Positions 46,221 through 56,649 of a stretch of DNA of 64,000 nucleotides are shown piece after piece. Below the pieces are notes generated by a model. That model was not told where the DNA came from and ran no database searches. It saw nothing but the letters and a program-made list of their open reading frames with translations. The position numbers and the translations under genes are program-made. Positions within the stretch are counted from its first letter, which is position 1. Each line of letters opens with the position of its first letter. This stretch comes from Alteriqipengyuania abyssalis (lineage in GTDB: Bacteria; Pseudomonadota; Alphaproteobacteria; Sphingomonadales; Sphingomonadaceae), in contig NZ_JAHWXP010000004.1 of NCBI RefSeq assembly GCF_019857185.1, positions 62,001 to 126,000 on the forward strand, given 5' to 3'.

Positions 46221-46601
46221 TTACTTGAGGAGGATGATCGCCCAGAAGGCGATGGTCAGAAGGACGCCGAGGATCGGGGCCAGCGTCGACCAGGTCTTGT
46301 TGATCGTCAGCTCGTACCCCGCGCCGATATCGAGCACGAAGTGGCGCAGCCCGCTCATCATGTGGCTGAAGAAGGCCCAGGTCAGGCCGACCAGCACGAT
46401 ATAGCCGGGGATCGATGTCGCAACGGCGGAGAAGGTTGCATACGCCTCCGGCCCGCTGGCCATTGCGCCCAGCCACCACAGCAGCACGGCGAGGCCGACC
46501 AGCGCCATTCCGTCACCGGTGACGCGGTGCAGGATCGAGGTGAACATGTGCGGGCCCCACTTCCAGATCTGGAGATGGGGAGAGAGTGGTCTGTTCGACA
46601 T
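46221..46601 (-). CDS. sdhC: Succinate dehydrogenase cytochrome b556 subunit
   Basis: A 126-residue membrane subunit. It starts RPLSPHLQIWKWGPHMFTSI with the SILHRVTG quinone-site motif; the haem-ligand region is SHMMSGLRHFVLDIGAGYEL. Three membrane helices are seen. It is the first gene of the sdhCDA operon. ATG 46601 fits the family N-terminus (MSNRPLSP). An SDR gene is divergent. Confidence 0.95.
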   Translation of the reverse strand: MSNRPLSPHLQIWKWGPHMFTSILHRVTGDGMALVGLAVLLWWLGAMASGPEAYATFSAVATSIPGYIVLVGLTWAFFSHMMSGLRHFVLDIGAGYELTINKTWSTLAPILGVLLTIAFWAIILLK

Positions 46602-46771
46602 GGTGGCTTGCGGGTCCAATCTGGCCGGTGCGGTAGGTCTTGCGCCTCCACTTAGCGGATGCGCGGTCAGGTTCAAGCGAGTCAAAAGCATGGGTGCAAA
46701 AGCACGGACCATGGGGTGAGCGCAAGCGCGGGGCTTGGTCGCGCGCATCAATCGGCCTAACAGGTGGCTCC

Positions 46772-47482
46772 ATGACAGGCATTCTCGTCACAGGATCGAG
46801 CCGCGGGATCGGCGCCGCCATTCGCGAACAGCTGGAGGCGCGCTGCGTGCGCGTGGTCGGCCATTCCACGCAAGGGATGGAAGAAGGCGAGATCGCCGCC
46901 GACTTTACAGAGCCTTCCGCACCGTCGACGCTGTGGGAAGAGGCGCTGCGGCAGACCGACGGCGCAATCGACGTGCTGATCAACAATGCCGGGCTGTTCG
47001 ATGGAGTCCCGCTCGACACCTCGGACATCGAATGGCTCGATGCGTGGGAGGAAACGCTGCGGATCAACCTGACCGCCGCCGCGCAGCTCAGCCGTTTCGC
47101 GGTGCGCCACTGGCAGGAACGCGGCTGCGAAGGGCGGATCGTCCATGTCGCCAGCCGCGCCGGGCACCGCGGCGATTCGCCCGCGCACTGGCACTATGCG
47201 GCGGCCAAGGGCGGGATGCTGGCGCTGCACAAGACCATCGCGCGCGCCTACGCCAGCGAAGGCATCTACAGCTTCGCGGTGACACCGGGCTTTACCGACA
47301 CCTCGATGGCGGGGGACTATCTTGAGAGCCGGGGCGGACCGGGCCTGCTTGCCGACATCCCACTGGGCCGCGTGGCCGAGCCGGAGGAAATCGCCAGCAT
47401 CGCCACCTGGTGCGCGCTCGAAGCGCCTCCTTCGATGACCGGCGCGACGATCGACGCCAACGGGGCCAGCTATGTCCGCTAG
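46772..47482 (+). CDS. SDR-family NAD(P)-dependent oxidoreductase
   Basis: A 236-residue short-chain dehydrogenase. The cofactor loop is VTGSSRGIGAAIREQL, then INNAGLFDGVPLDTSD, catalytic Ser in VASRAGHRGDS and the Tyr/Lys pair in HYAAAKGGMLALHK. The end TIDANGASYVR is usual. Substrate is unknown. Its last 11 bases overlap the start of the metallo-beta-lactamase gene, opening a five-gene overlapping series. Confidence 0.92.
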   Translation: MTGILVTGSSRGIGAAIREQLEARCVRVVGHSTQGMEEGEIAADFTEPSAPSTLWEEALRQTDGAIDVLINNAGLFDGVPLDTSDIEWLDAWEETLRINLTAAAQLSRFAVRHWQERGCEGRIVHVASRAGHRGDSPAHWHYAAAKGGMLALHKTIARAYASEGIYSFAVTPGFTDTSMAGDYLESRGGPGLLADIPLGRVAEPEEIASIATWCALEAPPSMTGATIDANGASYVR

Positions 47483-48419
47483 GCTTGCCGCGCTGGCGGC
47501 GCTGGCACTTGTCGCTGGCGGCTGCGCGCCTGCGCCCGAGTCGCCCGCCACCGCCGATCCTGTGGCGCACGACGTCGTCTCCTCACCGGACATGGCCACC
47601 AGCTTCCCGCAGTCCGCGTTTCTCGAAAAATGCGAAGACTGGGACGAGTGGGACAAACCCGCCCCGCCCTTCGAGCTGCTCGGCGACACATGGTATGTCG
47701 GCACCTGCGGCATTTCCGCGATCCTCGTGATCGGCGATGGCGAGCACATCCTGATCGACAGCGGCGTGGAGGATGCTGCACCGCTGATCCTCGCCAATAT
47801 CCGCGCGCTCGGCATCGACCCGCGCGATGTGGGCTATCTGCTGATGAGCCATGAGCATTTCGACCATGTGGGCGCGCACGCAGCCCTCGTCGAAGCGACC
47901 GGGGCCAAGGTGATCGCCTCGCCCATAGCGGCACGGGTTCTGTCCAGTGGCGAGGCAAGCGCGGAGGATCCGCAGGCCGCGATCCACCCTGCGATGACGC
48001 CGGTGAACGTCGACCGGATCGTGAACGATGGCGAGGTGCTGACACTGGGTGGCAAGGAATTCACCGCGCACCTCACCCCCGGCCACACGCCGGGCGCGAT
48101 GAGCTGGACGTGGAATGCCTGCTCCCTCCCGTGGCAACCGCCCGTGTGCCGCCGCGTCGCCTATGTCGACAGCCTCTCCCCCGTCTCGGCAGACGACTAC
48201 CGCTTCACCGATCACCCGGCGGTCGTCGCCGATTTCCGGCGCAGCATCGCCAGGGTCGCCAAGCTGCCGTGCGACCTGCTCGCGACGCCGCATCCCTCGG
48301 CAAGCGGAATGCTCGACCGGATGACAGATGGCGGATTGCTGGATGGGGCCGCTTGCGCCGAGTACGCGAAGGCGATCGAGAAACGGCTGAACGAGCGGCT
48401 GGCGAAAGAAGGCGAATGA
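47472..48419 (+). CDS. Subclass B3 metallo-beta-lactamase, lipoprotein
   Basis: A 315-residue exported zinc hydrolase. The signal peptide ends in a lipobox (AGGCA, Cys18), suggesting membrane anchoring. The zinc ligands fit subclass B3: H127, H129, D131 and H132 (SHEHFDHVG), H205 (LTPGHTPGAMSW) and H274 (ATPHPS). The W-x-x-G-x-C-G lead-in (WYVGTCGISAILV) also fits. Erythrobacter species are known to carry chromosomal B3 enzymes of this kind. Its stop overlaps the next gene by ATGA. Activity against beta-lactams is inferred from family and motifs. Confidence 0.9.
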   Translation: MSARLAALAALALVAGGCAPAPESPATADPVAHDVVSSPDMATSFPQSAFLEKCEDWDEWDKPAPPFELLGDTWYVGTCGISAILVIGDGEHILIDSGVEDAAPLILANIRALGIDPRDVGYLLMSHEHFDHVGAHAALVEATGAKVIASPIAARVLSSGEASAEDPQAAIHPAMTPVNVDRIVNDGEVLTLGGKEFTAHLTPGHTPGAMSWTWNACSLPWQPPVCRRVAYVDSLSPVSADDYRFTDHPAVVADFRRSIARVAKLPCDLLATPHPSASGMLDRMTDGGLLDGAACAEYAKAIEKRLNERLAKEGE

Positions 48420-49033
48420 CCGGCGGCGCTGGCTCGGGTTCCGATCTGCCCTTCTCCTGCCGCTGCGGCGCGGTGAAAGGGGTGATCGAGAGGGCGGGCC
48501 CGCTCGAAGGCGATTTCGTCGTCTGTCACTGCACCGATTGCCAGACCTTCGCCAATCGCTTCGATGCGGGCGACAGGGTGATGGACGAGCAGGACGCTGG
48601 CACACCGCTCTACCAGAGCCGTTGCGCACGGATGCGGATAGAGAGTGGGCGCGACCGGCTACGGTGCATCCACCTGACCGAAGAGGCGACCCTGCGCTGG
48701 TACGCAGGCTGTTGCGACACGCCGCTGTTCAACTCGTACAAGAATGGCAAAATTCCCTATGTCACCACGCTGGTCGGCAATTGCGACGCCGGGGCGCGAA
48801 CGCGGCTGCTGGGGGAACCGATCGGACACCTCTTTGTCGATGACGATCCGGCGTGTACCGGGGCGGGCCGCCGCCTTTCGATGAACACGCTGATGCGGCG
48901 GTTCTTCGTCAGGATGGTCAAGGACATCGTCTCTGGCGACCGCCGCCGGAGCGCGCTGTTCGATCCCGAAACGCTGGAGCCTGTCTCCACCCCGACGCGC
49001 CTTACGAAGGAAACGACCGCCCATGTCGGCTGA
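48416..49033 (+). CDS. DUF6151 / GFA-like zinc protein
   Basis: A 205-residue cytoplasmic protein with the Cys pattern of glutathione-dependent formaldehyde-activating-like (GFA/CENP-V) proteins: FSCRCGAVKG, VCHCTDCQTFA and YAGCCDTPLFNS. The family (DUF6151) has no assigned function. The start overlaps the beta-lactamase stop (ATGA) and its end overlaps prmA by 11 bp, so all are read from one transcript. Confidence 0.82.
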   Translation: MTGGAGSGSDLPFSCRCGAVKGVIERAGPLEGDFVVCHCTDCQTFANRFDAGDRVMDEQDAGTPLYQSRCARMRIESGRDRLRCIHLTEEATLRWYAGCCDTPLFNSYKNGKIPYVTTLVGNCDAGARTRLLGEPIGHLFVDDDPACTGAGRRLSMNTLMRRFFVRMVKDIVSGDRRRSALFDPETLEPVSTPTRLTKETTAHVG

Positions 49034-49964
49034 CATCACCGCCGAAGAAGCCGGAATCAGCTGGAAGCTGACCGCACTGGTCGACCGCACCGCCGCCGAG
49101 GCCGCACTCGCGGCGAGTGTGGAGGACGCGTGGGACAGCGATCTCGTGATGAGCGCGCACGAGGTCGAAGCCGACCGCTACGATCCCATCAATGCCGGCC
49201 TGTGGCGGATCGAGGCGTGGTATCCGCGCAAGCCCGACGCCGCGCTGCGTGCCACGCTCGACACGATGTTCGACGGCAACCCGCCGGACTTCGCGCTGGA
49301 GAAGGTCGAGCCCGAGGACTGGGTCACGATCAGCCAGCAGGCGGTCGAGCCGGTCCGCGCGGGGCCGTTCCACATCCGCACGCCCGACCACGCGGCTGCG
49401 CCCGAGGGAATCGACCTCGTCATCCCCGCCAGCCGCGCCTTCGGCACCGGCCAGCACGAGACCACTGCGGGATGCCTCGCAATGCTCGGCTGGCTGCGCG
49501 CGCGCGGCGTTCACCCGCGTGACATCGCCGATATCGGCACCGGCACCGGCCTGCTCGCGATCGGTGCGCTCAAGCTGTTCCCCACCGCCAATGTGATCGC
49601 CAGCGACATCGACCCGGTGTGCGACGAGATCGTTCGCGAGAATGCCCGCGGCAACGCAGTCCCGCTCGGCCAGCGGCCCGGCGCGCTGCATTACGTGACC
49701 GCGCCGGGGATGGACGATCCCGCGCTCAGGGCCCGCGCGCCCTACGATCTGCTGATCGCCAATATCCTCGCCGGCCCGCTGATCACGCTCGCGCCCGATT
49801 TCGCACGCGCCGTACAGCCGGGTGCCCATGTCGTTCTCGCCGGTCTGCTGACCACGCAGGAGGCGCGTGTGACGCGCGCCTACCTGCAACAGGGGCTGCG
49901 CCGCGAGCATCGAATCGTCGATGGCGACTGGTCGATCCTGTGCCTGCGGATGCCCGCCAGATGA
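49023..49964 (+). CDS. prmA: Ribosomal protein L11 methyltransferase
   Basis: A 313-residue SAM-dependent methyltransferase that trimethylates ribosomal protein L11. The N-terminal recognition domain is degenerate as usual; the catalytic domain shows PSRAFGTGQHETTAGCLAML (AdoMet-entry loop; the first residue is read as Ala-Ser), IADIGTGTGLLAIGALKLFP, VIASDIDPVCDEI and YDLLIANILAGPLITLAPDF. Its stop overlaps the DUF2459 start by ATGA. Confidence 0.95.
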   Translation: MSADITAEEAGISWKLTALVDRTAAEAALAASVEDAWDSDLVMSAHEVEADRYDPINAGLWRIEAWYPRKPDAALRATLDTMFDGNPPDFALEKVEPEDWVTISQQAVEPVRAGPFHIRTPDHAAAPEGIDLVIPASRAFGTGQHETTAGCLAMLGWLRARGVHPRDIADIGTGTGLLAIGALKLFPTANVIASDIDPVCDEIVRENARGNAVPLGQRPGALHYVTAPGMDDPALRARAPYDLLIANILAGPLITLAPDFARAVQPGAHVVLAGLLTTQEARVTRAYLQQGLRREHRIVDGDWSILCLRMPAR

Positions 49965-50662
49965 GAGCGATCAGGCTGCTCGGCTGGACGCTCGGCAGCC
50001 TGATCGGCGCGGTCGCGCTGCTGATCGCAGGCTTCTTCCTCGCTGCATGGGCGGGTTCCTCGATCCCGCGCAATGGCGGGTGGAGCGAGACCGAGACCGG
50101 CATCCCGATCATGGTCGAAAGCAACGGCGTCCACACCGGGATCGTGATGCCGATCGCGACCCCGGTGAAGGACTGGCGGGAGACCTTCCCCTCCACGGCC
50201 CAGCCGATGAGAAGCGGGATGCGGCCGACCCACATCTCGGTCGGCTGGGGCGACCGCGAAGTGTACCGCACGGTGGCGACCTGGGGCGATCTCAAGCCGG
50301 CCACCGCTCTGCGGATCGCGACCCGAGGCGGCCCGGCGGTGATGCGGGTGGCGACCTATTATCGCCCCTCCGAGGATACGAACCACCGCTGGCTGATCCT
50401 GCGCGAGCAGGAATATGCGCGGCTGGTCGCCCGGATAGAGGCGGGCCTCCCGCCGATCGCGAACCCCGAAGACCGGATCAGCCTGACCAGTTTCGATCCT
50501 CGGGCGCGCATCTATGACGCGGCCGGACGCTACACCCCCTTCTACACCTGCAACCAGTGGGTGGCAGACGCGCTGGCGGCAGCGGGGGTGGAGATGGGCC
50601 AATGGACTCCGCTCGCCGGTGGCGTGATGAAGTGGATCCCGCAGGGCGAGGCGCAGCCCTGA
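49961..50662 (+). CDS. DUF2459 family (TIGR02117-type) membrane-anchored protein
   Basis: A 233-residue protein with one N-terminal membrane helix (~8-32) and a periplasmic domain. Typical segments are MVESNGVHTGIVMPI, HISVGWGDREVYRTVATWGD and the ending YTPFYTCNQWVADALAAAGV, where the Cys may be catalytic in an NlpC-like way. Function is unknown; members are noted in poly-3-hydroxybutyrate-related contexts. Last gene of the SDR-MBL-DUF6151-prmA series. Confidence 0.87.
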   Translation: MRAIRLLGWTLGSLIGAVALLIAGFFLAAWAGSSIPRNGGWSETETGIPIMVESNGVHTGIVMPIATPVKDWRETFPSTAQPMRSGMRPTHISVGWGDREVYRTVATWGDLKPATALRIATRGGPAVMRVATYYRPSEDTNHRWLILREQEYARLVARIEAGLPPIANPEDRISLTSFDPRARIYDAAGRYTPFYTCNQWVADALAAAGVEMGQWTPLAGGVMKWIPQGEAQP

Positions 50663-50716
50663 TGCGATCAGAAAGCAGATGACGCTGCGGCTTGCTTGCA
50701 TTAGTGTCAGTAAGCC

Positions 50717-51538
50717 ATGATCGACCTGCCGACCGCTTTCGATGTCTTTGCCGATCGCATGATCCGCGTCGTCGTGTTCGACGTGCAGCGCTATCTCGTC
50801 GCGGCGGGCTTTTTCACGATCGCGCTGCTGGTGTTCCGCAGCTGGGCGACCCGCAAGCGTATCCAGACCCGCCGCGCGACGCGCAAGGATTACACGCGCG
50901 AGATCGCGTCTTCGCTGCGCACGTCCTTCGTGTTCGCGCTTACCACCTTTCTGACGCTTGGCCTTCGTGAGATCGGGCTGGTGAAGATCAAGCTGGAAAC
51001 CTTCACCCTGCTCACCGTCGCGTGGCAGTTCGTGCTGATGGTGATCGCGCACGATGCCTATTTTTACTGGATGCACCGCGCGCTGCATCACAAGCGCCTG
51101 TTCCGCGCGACGCACCTGCATCATCACAAGTCGCGCACGCCCACGCCGTGGACGGCTTACTCCTTCTCGAGCTGGGAGGCGGTGACCGAGGCGCTGTTCA
51201 TCCCGATCTTCATGCTCGCGACCAGCACGATGGGCTTCGCGATGACCGGTCTCGCGGTGTTCCTGTTCCTGTGGCACATGATTTTCCGCAACGTGATCGG
51301 CCACTTGGGCGTGGAGCTGTATCCGGCGGGCTGGGTCGATAACCGCTGGACCGGCTGGTGGAACACGACCACGCACCACGACCTCCACCACAGTTCGGGC
51401 AACACCAATTTCGGGCTTTATTTCACCTGGTGGGACCGGTGGATGGGAACCGAGCATCCGCGCTATCGCGAGGAATTTCGCAAGGTAACCGCCCGCACCC
51501 GCAGGGCGGCACGCGAGGCCGGGGCCGCACCGGCCTAA
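50717..51538 (+). CDS. Sterol desaturase / fatty acid hydroxylase family protein
   Basis: A 273-residue membrane di-iron enzyme. Histidine clusters are HDAYFYWMHRALHHKRLF, ATHLHHHKSRTPTPWTAYS, and THHDLHHSSGNTNFG with WWDRWMGTEH at the end, the usual eight-His pattern of this superfamily. Several membrane helices precede and separate them. It may hydroxylate a lipid or carotenoid; substrate is not readable. It converges on the sigma factor gene with overlapping stops. Confidence 0.92.
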   Translation: MIDLPTAFDVFADRMIRVVVFDVQRYLVAAGFFTIALLVFRSWATRKRIQTRRATRKDYTREIASSLRTSFVFALTTFLTLGLREIGLVKIKLETFTLLTVAWQFVLMVIAHDAYFYWMHRALHHKRLFRATHLHHHKSRTPTPWTAYSFSSWEAVTEALFIPIFMLATSTMGFAMTGLAVFLFLWHMIFRNVIGHLGVELYPAGWVDNRWTGWWNTTTHHDLHHSSGNTNFGLYFTWWDRWMGTEHPRYREEFRKVTARTRRAAREAGAAPA

Positions 51539-52740
51539 GATCCCAGCGCGTCGCGGCGTGCCGCCAGCAGGCGCGCTTCGGCCGGTTCGGGATCGAGCGC
51601 CAGCGCCGCGTCGTACTCTGCCCGCGCCTCTCCCACTTTTCCCAAGCTCGCCAGCAGGTCCGCCCGCACCGCGTGGAACGGCAGGAACTGTGTCAGCCGT
51701 CCGGTCTCGATCGCATCGAGCGCCGCCAGCCCCTCTTCGGCCGAGGTCGCGCGCGCCAGTGCCAGTGCGCGGTTGACCGCGACCACCGGCGTCGGACGCA
51801 TCAAGGTAAGCACATCGTAGAGGCGGAGGATCGCAGCCCAATCGGTTTGCCCCGTCTCCCTCCGCAGGCAGTGGACCAGGTGAATCGCCGCCTGCACCTG
51901 AAGCGGACCGGGCTTGCCGATCGCGGTCGCCCGGTCGAGCGCAGTGCGCCCCGCCTCGATCCGCGCGATATCCCATTGCGCAACGTCCTGTCCGGACAGC
52001 GGAACCATGGTGCCTTCGCGATCCACCCGCGCCGCCTCGCGAGAGCGCACGAGGCAGACCAGCGCGAGCAAGCCGTGCGCCTCCGCCTCCTGCGGCATCA
52101 GCTCGGCCAGCAGCACCGCCAGCCGCTCGACCTCGGGTGCGAGCCCGCCTGTCTCCCCGGTACCCGCAGCATTGCGATAGGCGATCGCCAGCGCGGTCTC
52201 CAGCGTTTCCAGTACGGTGCCGACCCGGAATTGCCATTCGCGGGACGGTGGCGTCTCGAAAGGAATATTGGCCGCCTTGATCTTGGCCTTGGCGCGGGTC
52301 AGCCGCTGGTACATCGCGGGCTCTGCGACGAGAAAGGCGCGCGCTATCCGCGCGACCGACACACCGCAGATGACCCGCAGCGCCAGTGCGATCCGCGCCT
52401 CGCGCGCGAGCGCCGGGTGGCAGCAGGTGAACAGCAGCCGCAGCCGGTCGTCGGGGATCGGCTCTGGAAACGGGACGACGTCGCCCACCGGGTCCGGCTC
52501 CGGCTGGTCCGCCAGCACGCGCGCCTCTCGATCAGCCCTGCGCAGTGCATCGAGCGCGCGCCGCCGCGCGGCGACGTAGAGCCACGCGGCGGGGTCGCGG
52601 ATCGGCGCAGGCTCGCGCAGCGCCGCCTCGCACGCGGCGGAGAACGCGTCCTCCGCCAGGTCGAGATCGCGGAACCGCGCGGCGAGGGCCGCGACGACCC
52701 TCGGCCGCGCAGCCGCGAGCAGGTCTGCCAGCGGGTCCAG
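51535..52740 (-). CDS. ECF-type sigma factor (DUF6596/SigJ-like), start codon CTG proposed
   Basis: A 401-residue RNA polymerase sigma factor. Sigma region 2 (~10-75: FRDLDLAEDAFSAACEAAL, DPAAWLYVAARRRALDALRR) and region 4 (~98-155: LRLLFTCCHPALAREARIAL, YQRLTRAKAKIKAANIPFE) are followed by a long helical, TPR-like C-terminus. No ATG, GTG or TTG exists between the in-frame TAG of the upstream YCII gene (52744-52746) and GTG 52518, which would delete region 2. A CTG at 52740 lies seven bases after an AGGA motif and gives a full-length protein (LDPLADLLAAARPR). A conventional call would begin at 52518. See findings. Confidence 0.75.
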   Translation of the reverse strand: MDPLADLLAAARPRVVAALAARFRDLDLAEDAFSAACEAALREPAPIRDPAAWLYVAARRRALDALRRADREARVLADQPEPDPVGDVVPFPEPIPDDRLRLLFTCCHPALAREARIALALRVICGVSVARIARAFLVAEPAMYQRLTRAKAKIKAANIPFETPPSREWQFRVGTVLETLETALAIAYRNAAGTGETGGLAPEVERLAVLLAELMPQEAEAHGLLALVCLVRSREAARVDREGTMVPLSGQDVAQWDIARIEAGRTALDRATAIGKPGPLQVQAAIHLVHCLRRETGQTDWAAILRLYDVLTLMRPTPVVAVNRALALARATSAEEGLAALDAIETGRLTQFLPFHAVRADLLASLGKVGEARAEYDAALALDPEPAEARLLAARRDALGS

Positions 52741-52743
52741 CGA

Positions 52744-53097
52744 CTAGTCCTGCCAGACCGGGCGCACCTCGACCGAACCCTTACCCGGGATCGGGATTTT
52801 CCGCGCCCAGCGAACCGCCTCGTCGAGATCGGCGGCCTCGACAATGTAGTAACCGCCAAGTTCCTCGTGGCTTTCGGCGAAGGGGCCGTCGTGCAGCGTG
52901 CCTTCGCCCCCGTTTTCGTAGCGGATGGTGGTTGCGGTGTCCGCGCCCTTCAGGCGATTGCCGCTGAACGCGACCCCGGCGGCGTGCCATTCCTCGGCCA
53001 GCTTCATGTGCCCCGCCAGCGTGGCCTCCATCACCGCCGCGCCGTTTTCGCCCATATAGGCGCTCTCGTCCTCATGAATCAGCAACATGTATTGCAT
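52744..53097 (-). CDS. YCII-domain protein, partner of the sigma factor
   Basis: A 117-residue YCII-domain protein (MQYMLLIHEDES, HDGPFAESHEELGGYYIVEA, AVRWARKIPIP). Such proteins often lie beside, or are fused to, sigma factors of this type, and have been called DGPF proteins. ATG 53097 is chosen. The TAG stop is immediately followed, in the same frame, by the open sigma-factor frame. Confidence 0.92.
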   Translation of the reverse strand: MQYMLLIHEDESAYMGENGAAVMEATLAGHMKLAEEWHAAGVAFSGNRLKGADTATTIRYENGGEGTLHDGPFAESHEELGGYYIVEAADLDEAVRWARKIPIPGKGSVEVRPVWQD

Positions 53098-53190
53098 CGC
53101 ATGTCTCCGCCCCGGCATCGCCACTGCGGCGACACTCTACACCCGAGACGACGCTGCCGCCCGCTTTTCGACATGCTCCGAAAATTTTTT

Positions 53191-54351
53191 CTACGAGGTG
53201 CCAGCCGGATCGTCCTGCGGCGTCGCCCCCGCCCCCGTGACCATCTCGTGATAGCCCGCGACCGCGCGCACGACGCCGTGCATCATCTCCATGCGCACCG
53301 GGATCGGCACTTGCGTGCGCCCGATCATCACCGCGACGGTGTAGACACTGCCATCGGGCGCGGTGAGGATGCCGACGTCGTTATAGCCCGCCTGATCGGC
53401 AGGCTGGCCCGGCTCCACGATGTCGAGCACCTGGCCCGTGCCGGTCTTGTGCGCGATGCTCCACCCTTCGGGCAGCCCGCCCTTGAGCCGGTTCGGCCCG
53501 CTCTTCACCTCGCCCAGCCAGCCGAGGAAGCGCGCGGTGCTGGTGTCGGAGAGCAGCTCGCCCGCCTCCAGCCGGGCAAGCGCGCTGGCGATCGCGACCG
53601 GGCTCGCTCCGTCGACCGGATCGTCGACATAGGCATCGAAGGCTGCTTCGCGCACGTCGTGCGGCACCGTCTTGCGCACTTCGAAGAAGGTATCGCCCAG
53701 CGCATAGGCCTGACGCCACTCCAGCCCCGCGATCGCCGATTGCATCGGGCGTTCGCCGGGCCCGAAGCGGATATCGGCAAAGCCCTTGCGCGCCAGAACC
53801 CGGCGCACCGCATCCGAGCCGCCCACCCGGCGCAGGACCATGTCGTTTGCGGTGTTGTCGCTCTGCGTCAGCGCGCGGGAGATGAAGTCGGCATAGCTGG
53901 TGGTGAAGCTGCCCTGCGCGGCGACGCTCTGGCGGATCGGGCTGTGAAACACCGCCAGATCGCCATTCCGAACCGTCGCCGTCTCGGAAAGGTCGAGCCT
54001 GCCTGCATCGGCCATGTCGAGCGCGCTCAGCGCGACCCACAGCTTGCTGACGCTTTGCTGCGGATACAGCTGCGTTCCTTTGAAATGCATCATCCGCCCG
54101 CGCGCCGGATCATACACCGCGATGCCGACCTTACCCTTGAGACCGGTGCCCAGCGCGAACAGCTGATCGTCGAGCCATTCCTCTTGTGCCGACCGCTCGA
54201 CCGTCAGGTCTTCCGCCGCCTGCTCGATCCGCTCGCCGAAGCTGGGCACCCCTGAGGTGTCGGCAGCCTCGTCGCTCGGGCGACAGGTCGCCAATGCGCC
54301 GAACGCGAGGAGACAGAACAGGGCGGAAAGGAGGGTTCGCATCGCCGCCAT
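53191..54351 (-). CDS. Class A beta-lactamase-like serine hydrolase, lipoprotein
   Basis: A 386-residue exported protein. The signal peptide ends LATC (Cys23), a lipobox-like site. The serine penicillin-recognising motifs are SVSK (S100, K103), SDN (164-166) and KTG (302-304). The omega-loop general base may be E200 in GPGERPMQS; class A enzymes have ExxxN there, and here it is ExxxQ, with a ~40-residue insertion following. Mature length exceeds a normal class A enzyme (~265). It may be a beta-lactamase or a related carboxypeptidase/esterase. Between ligA and the YCII gene. ATG 54342 is an alternative start. Confidence 0.82.
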   Translation of the reverse strand: MAAMRTLLSALFCLLAFGALATCRPSDEAADTSGVPSFGERIEQAAEDLTVERSAQEEWLDDQLFALGTGLKGKVGIAVYDPARGRMMHFKGTQLYPQQSVSKLWVALSALDMADAGRLDLSETATVRNGDLAVFHSPIRQSVAAQGSFTTSYADFISRALTQSDNTANDMVLRRVGGSDAVRRVLARKGFADIRFGPGERPMQSAIAGLEWRQAYALGDTFFEVRKTVPHDVREAAFDAYVDDPVDGASPVAIASALARLEAGELLSDTSTARFLGWLGEVKSGPNRLKGGLPEGWSIAHKTGTGQVLDIVEPGQPADQAGYNDVGILTAPDGSVYTVAVMIGRTQVPIPVRMEMMHGVVRAVAGYHEMVTGAGATPQDDPAGTS

Positions 54352-54381
54352 ATAGCCTCAACCCGTTGAAAATGAATGCCC

Positions 54382-56613
<2,232 letters not shown>

Positions 56614-56649
56614 TTACGGAAGCGGTTTTCTGCCCGCTGCAACTGCCCG

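Noticed and set aside
52344-52859. Open frame of 171 codons overlapping the YCII-sigma junction in another frame
   Set aside because: Arg/Ser-rich translation without motifs; the sigma and YCII frames carry recognisable domains.
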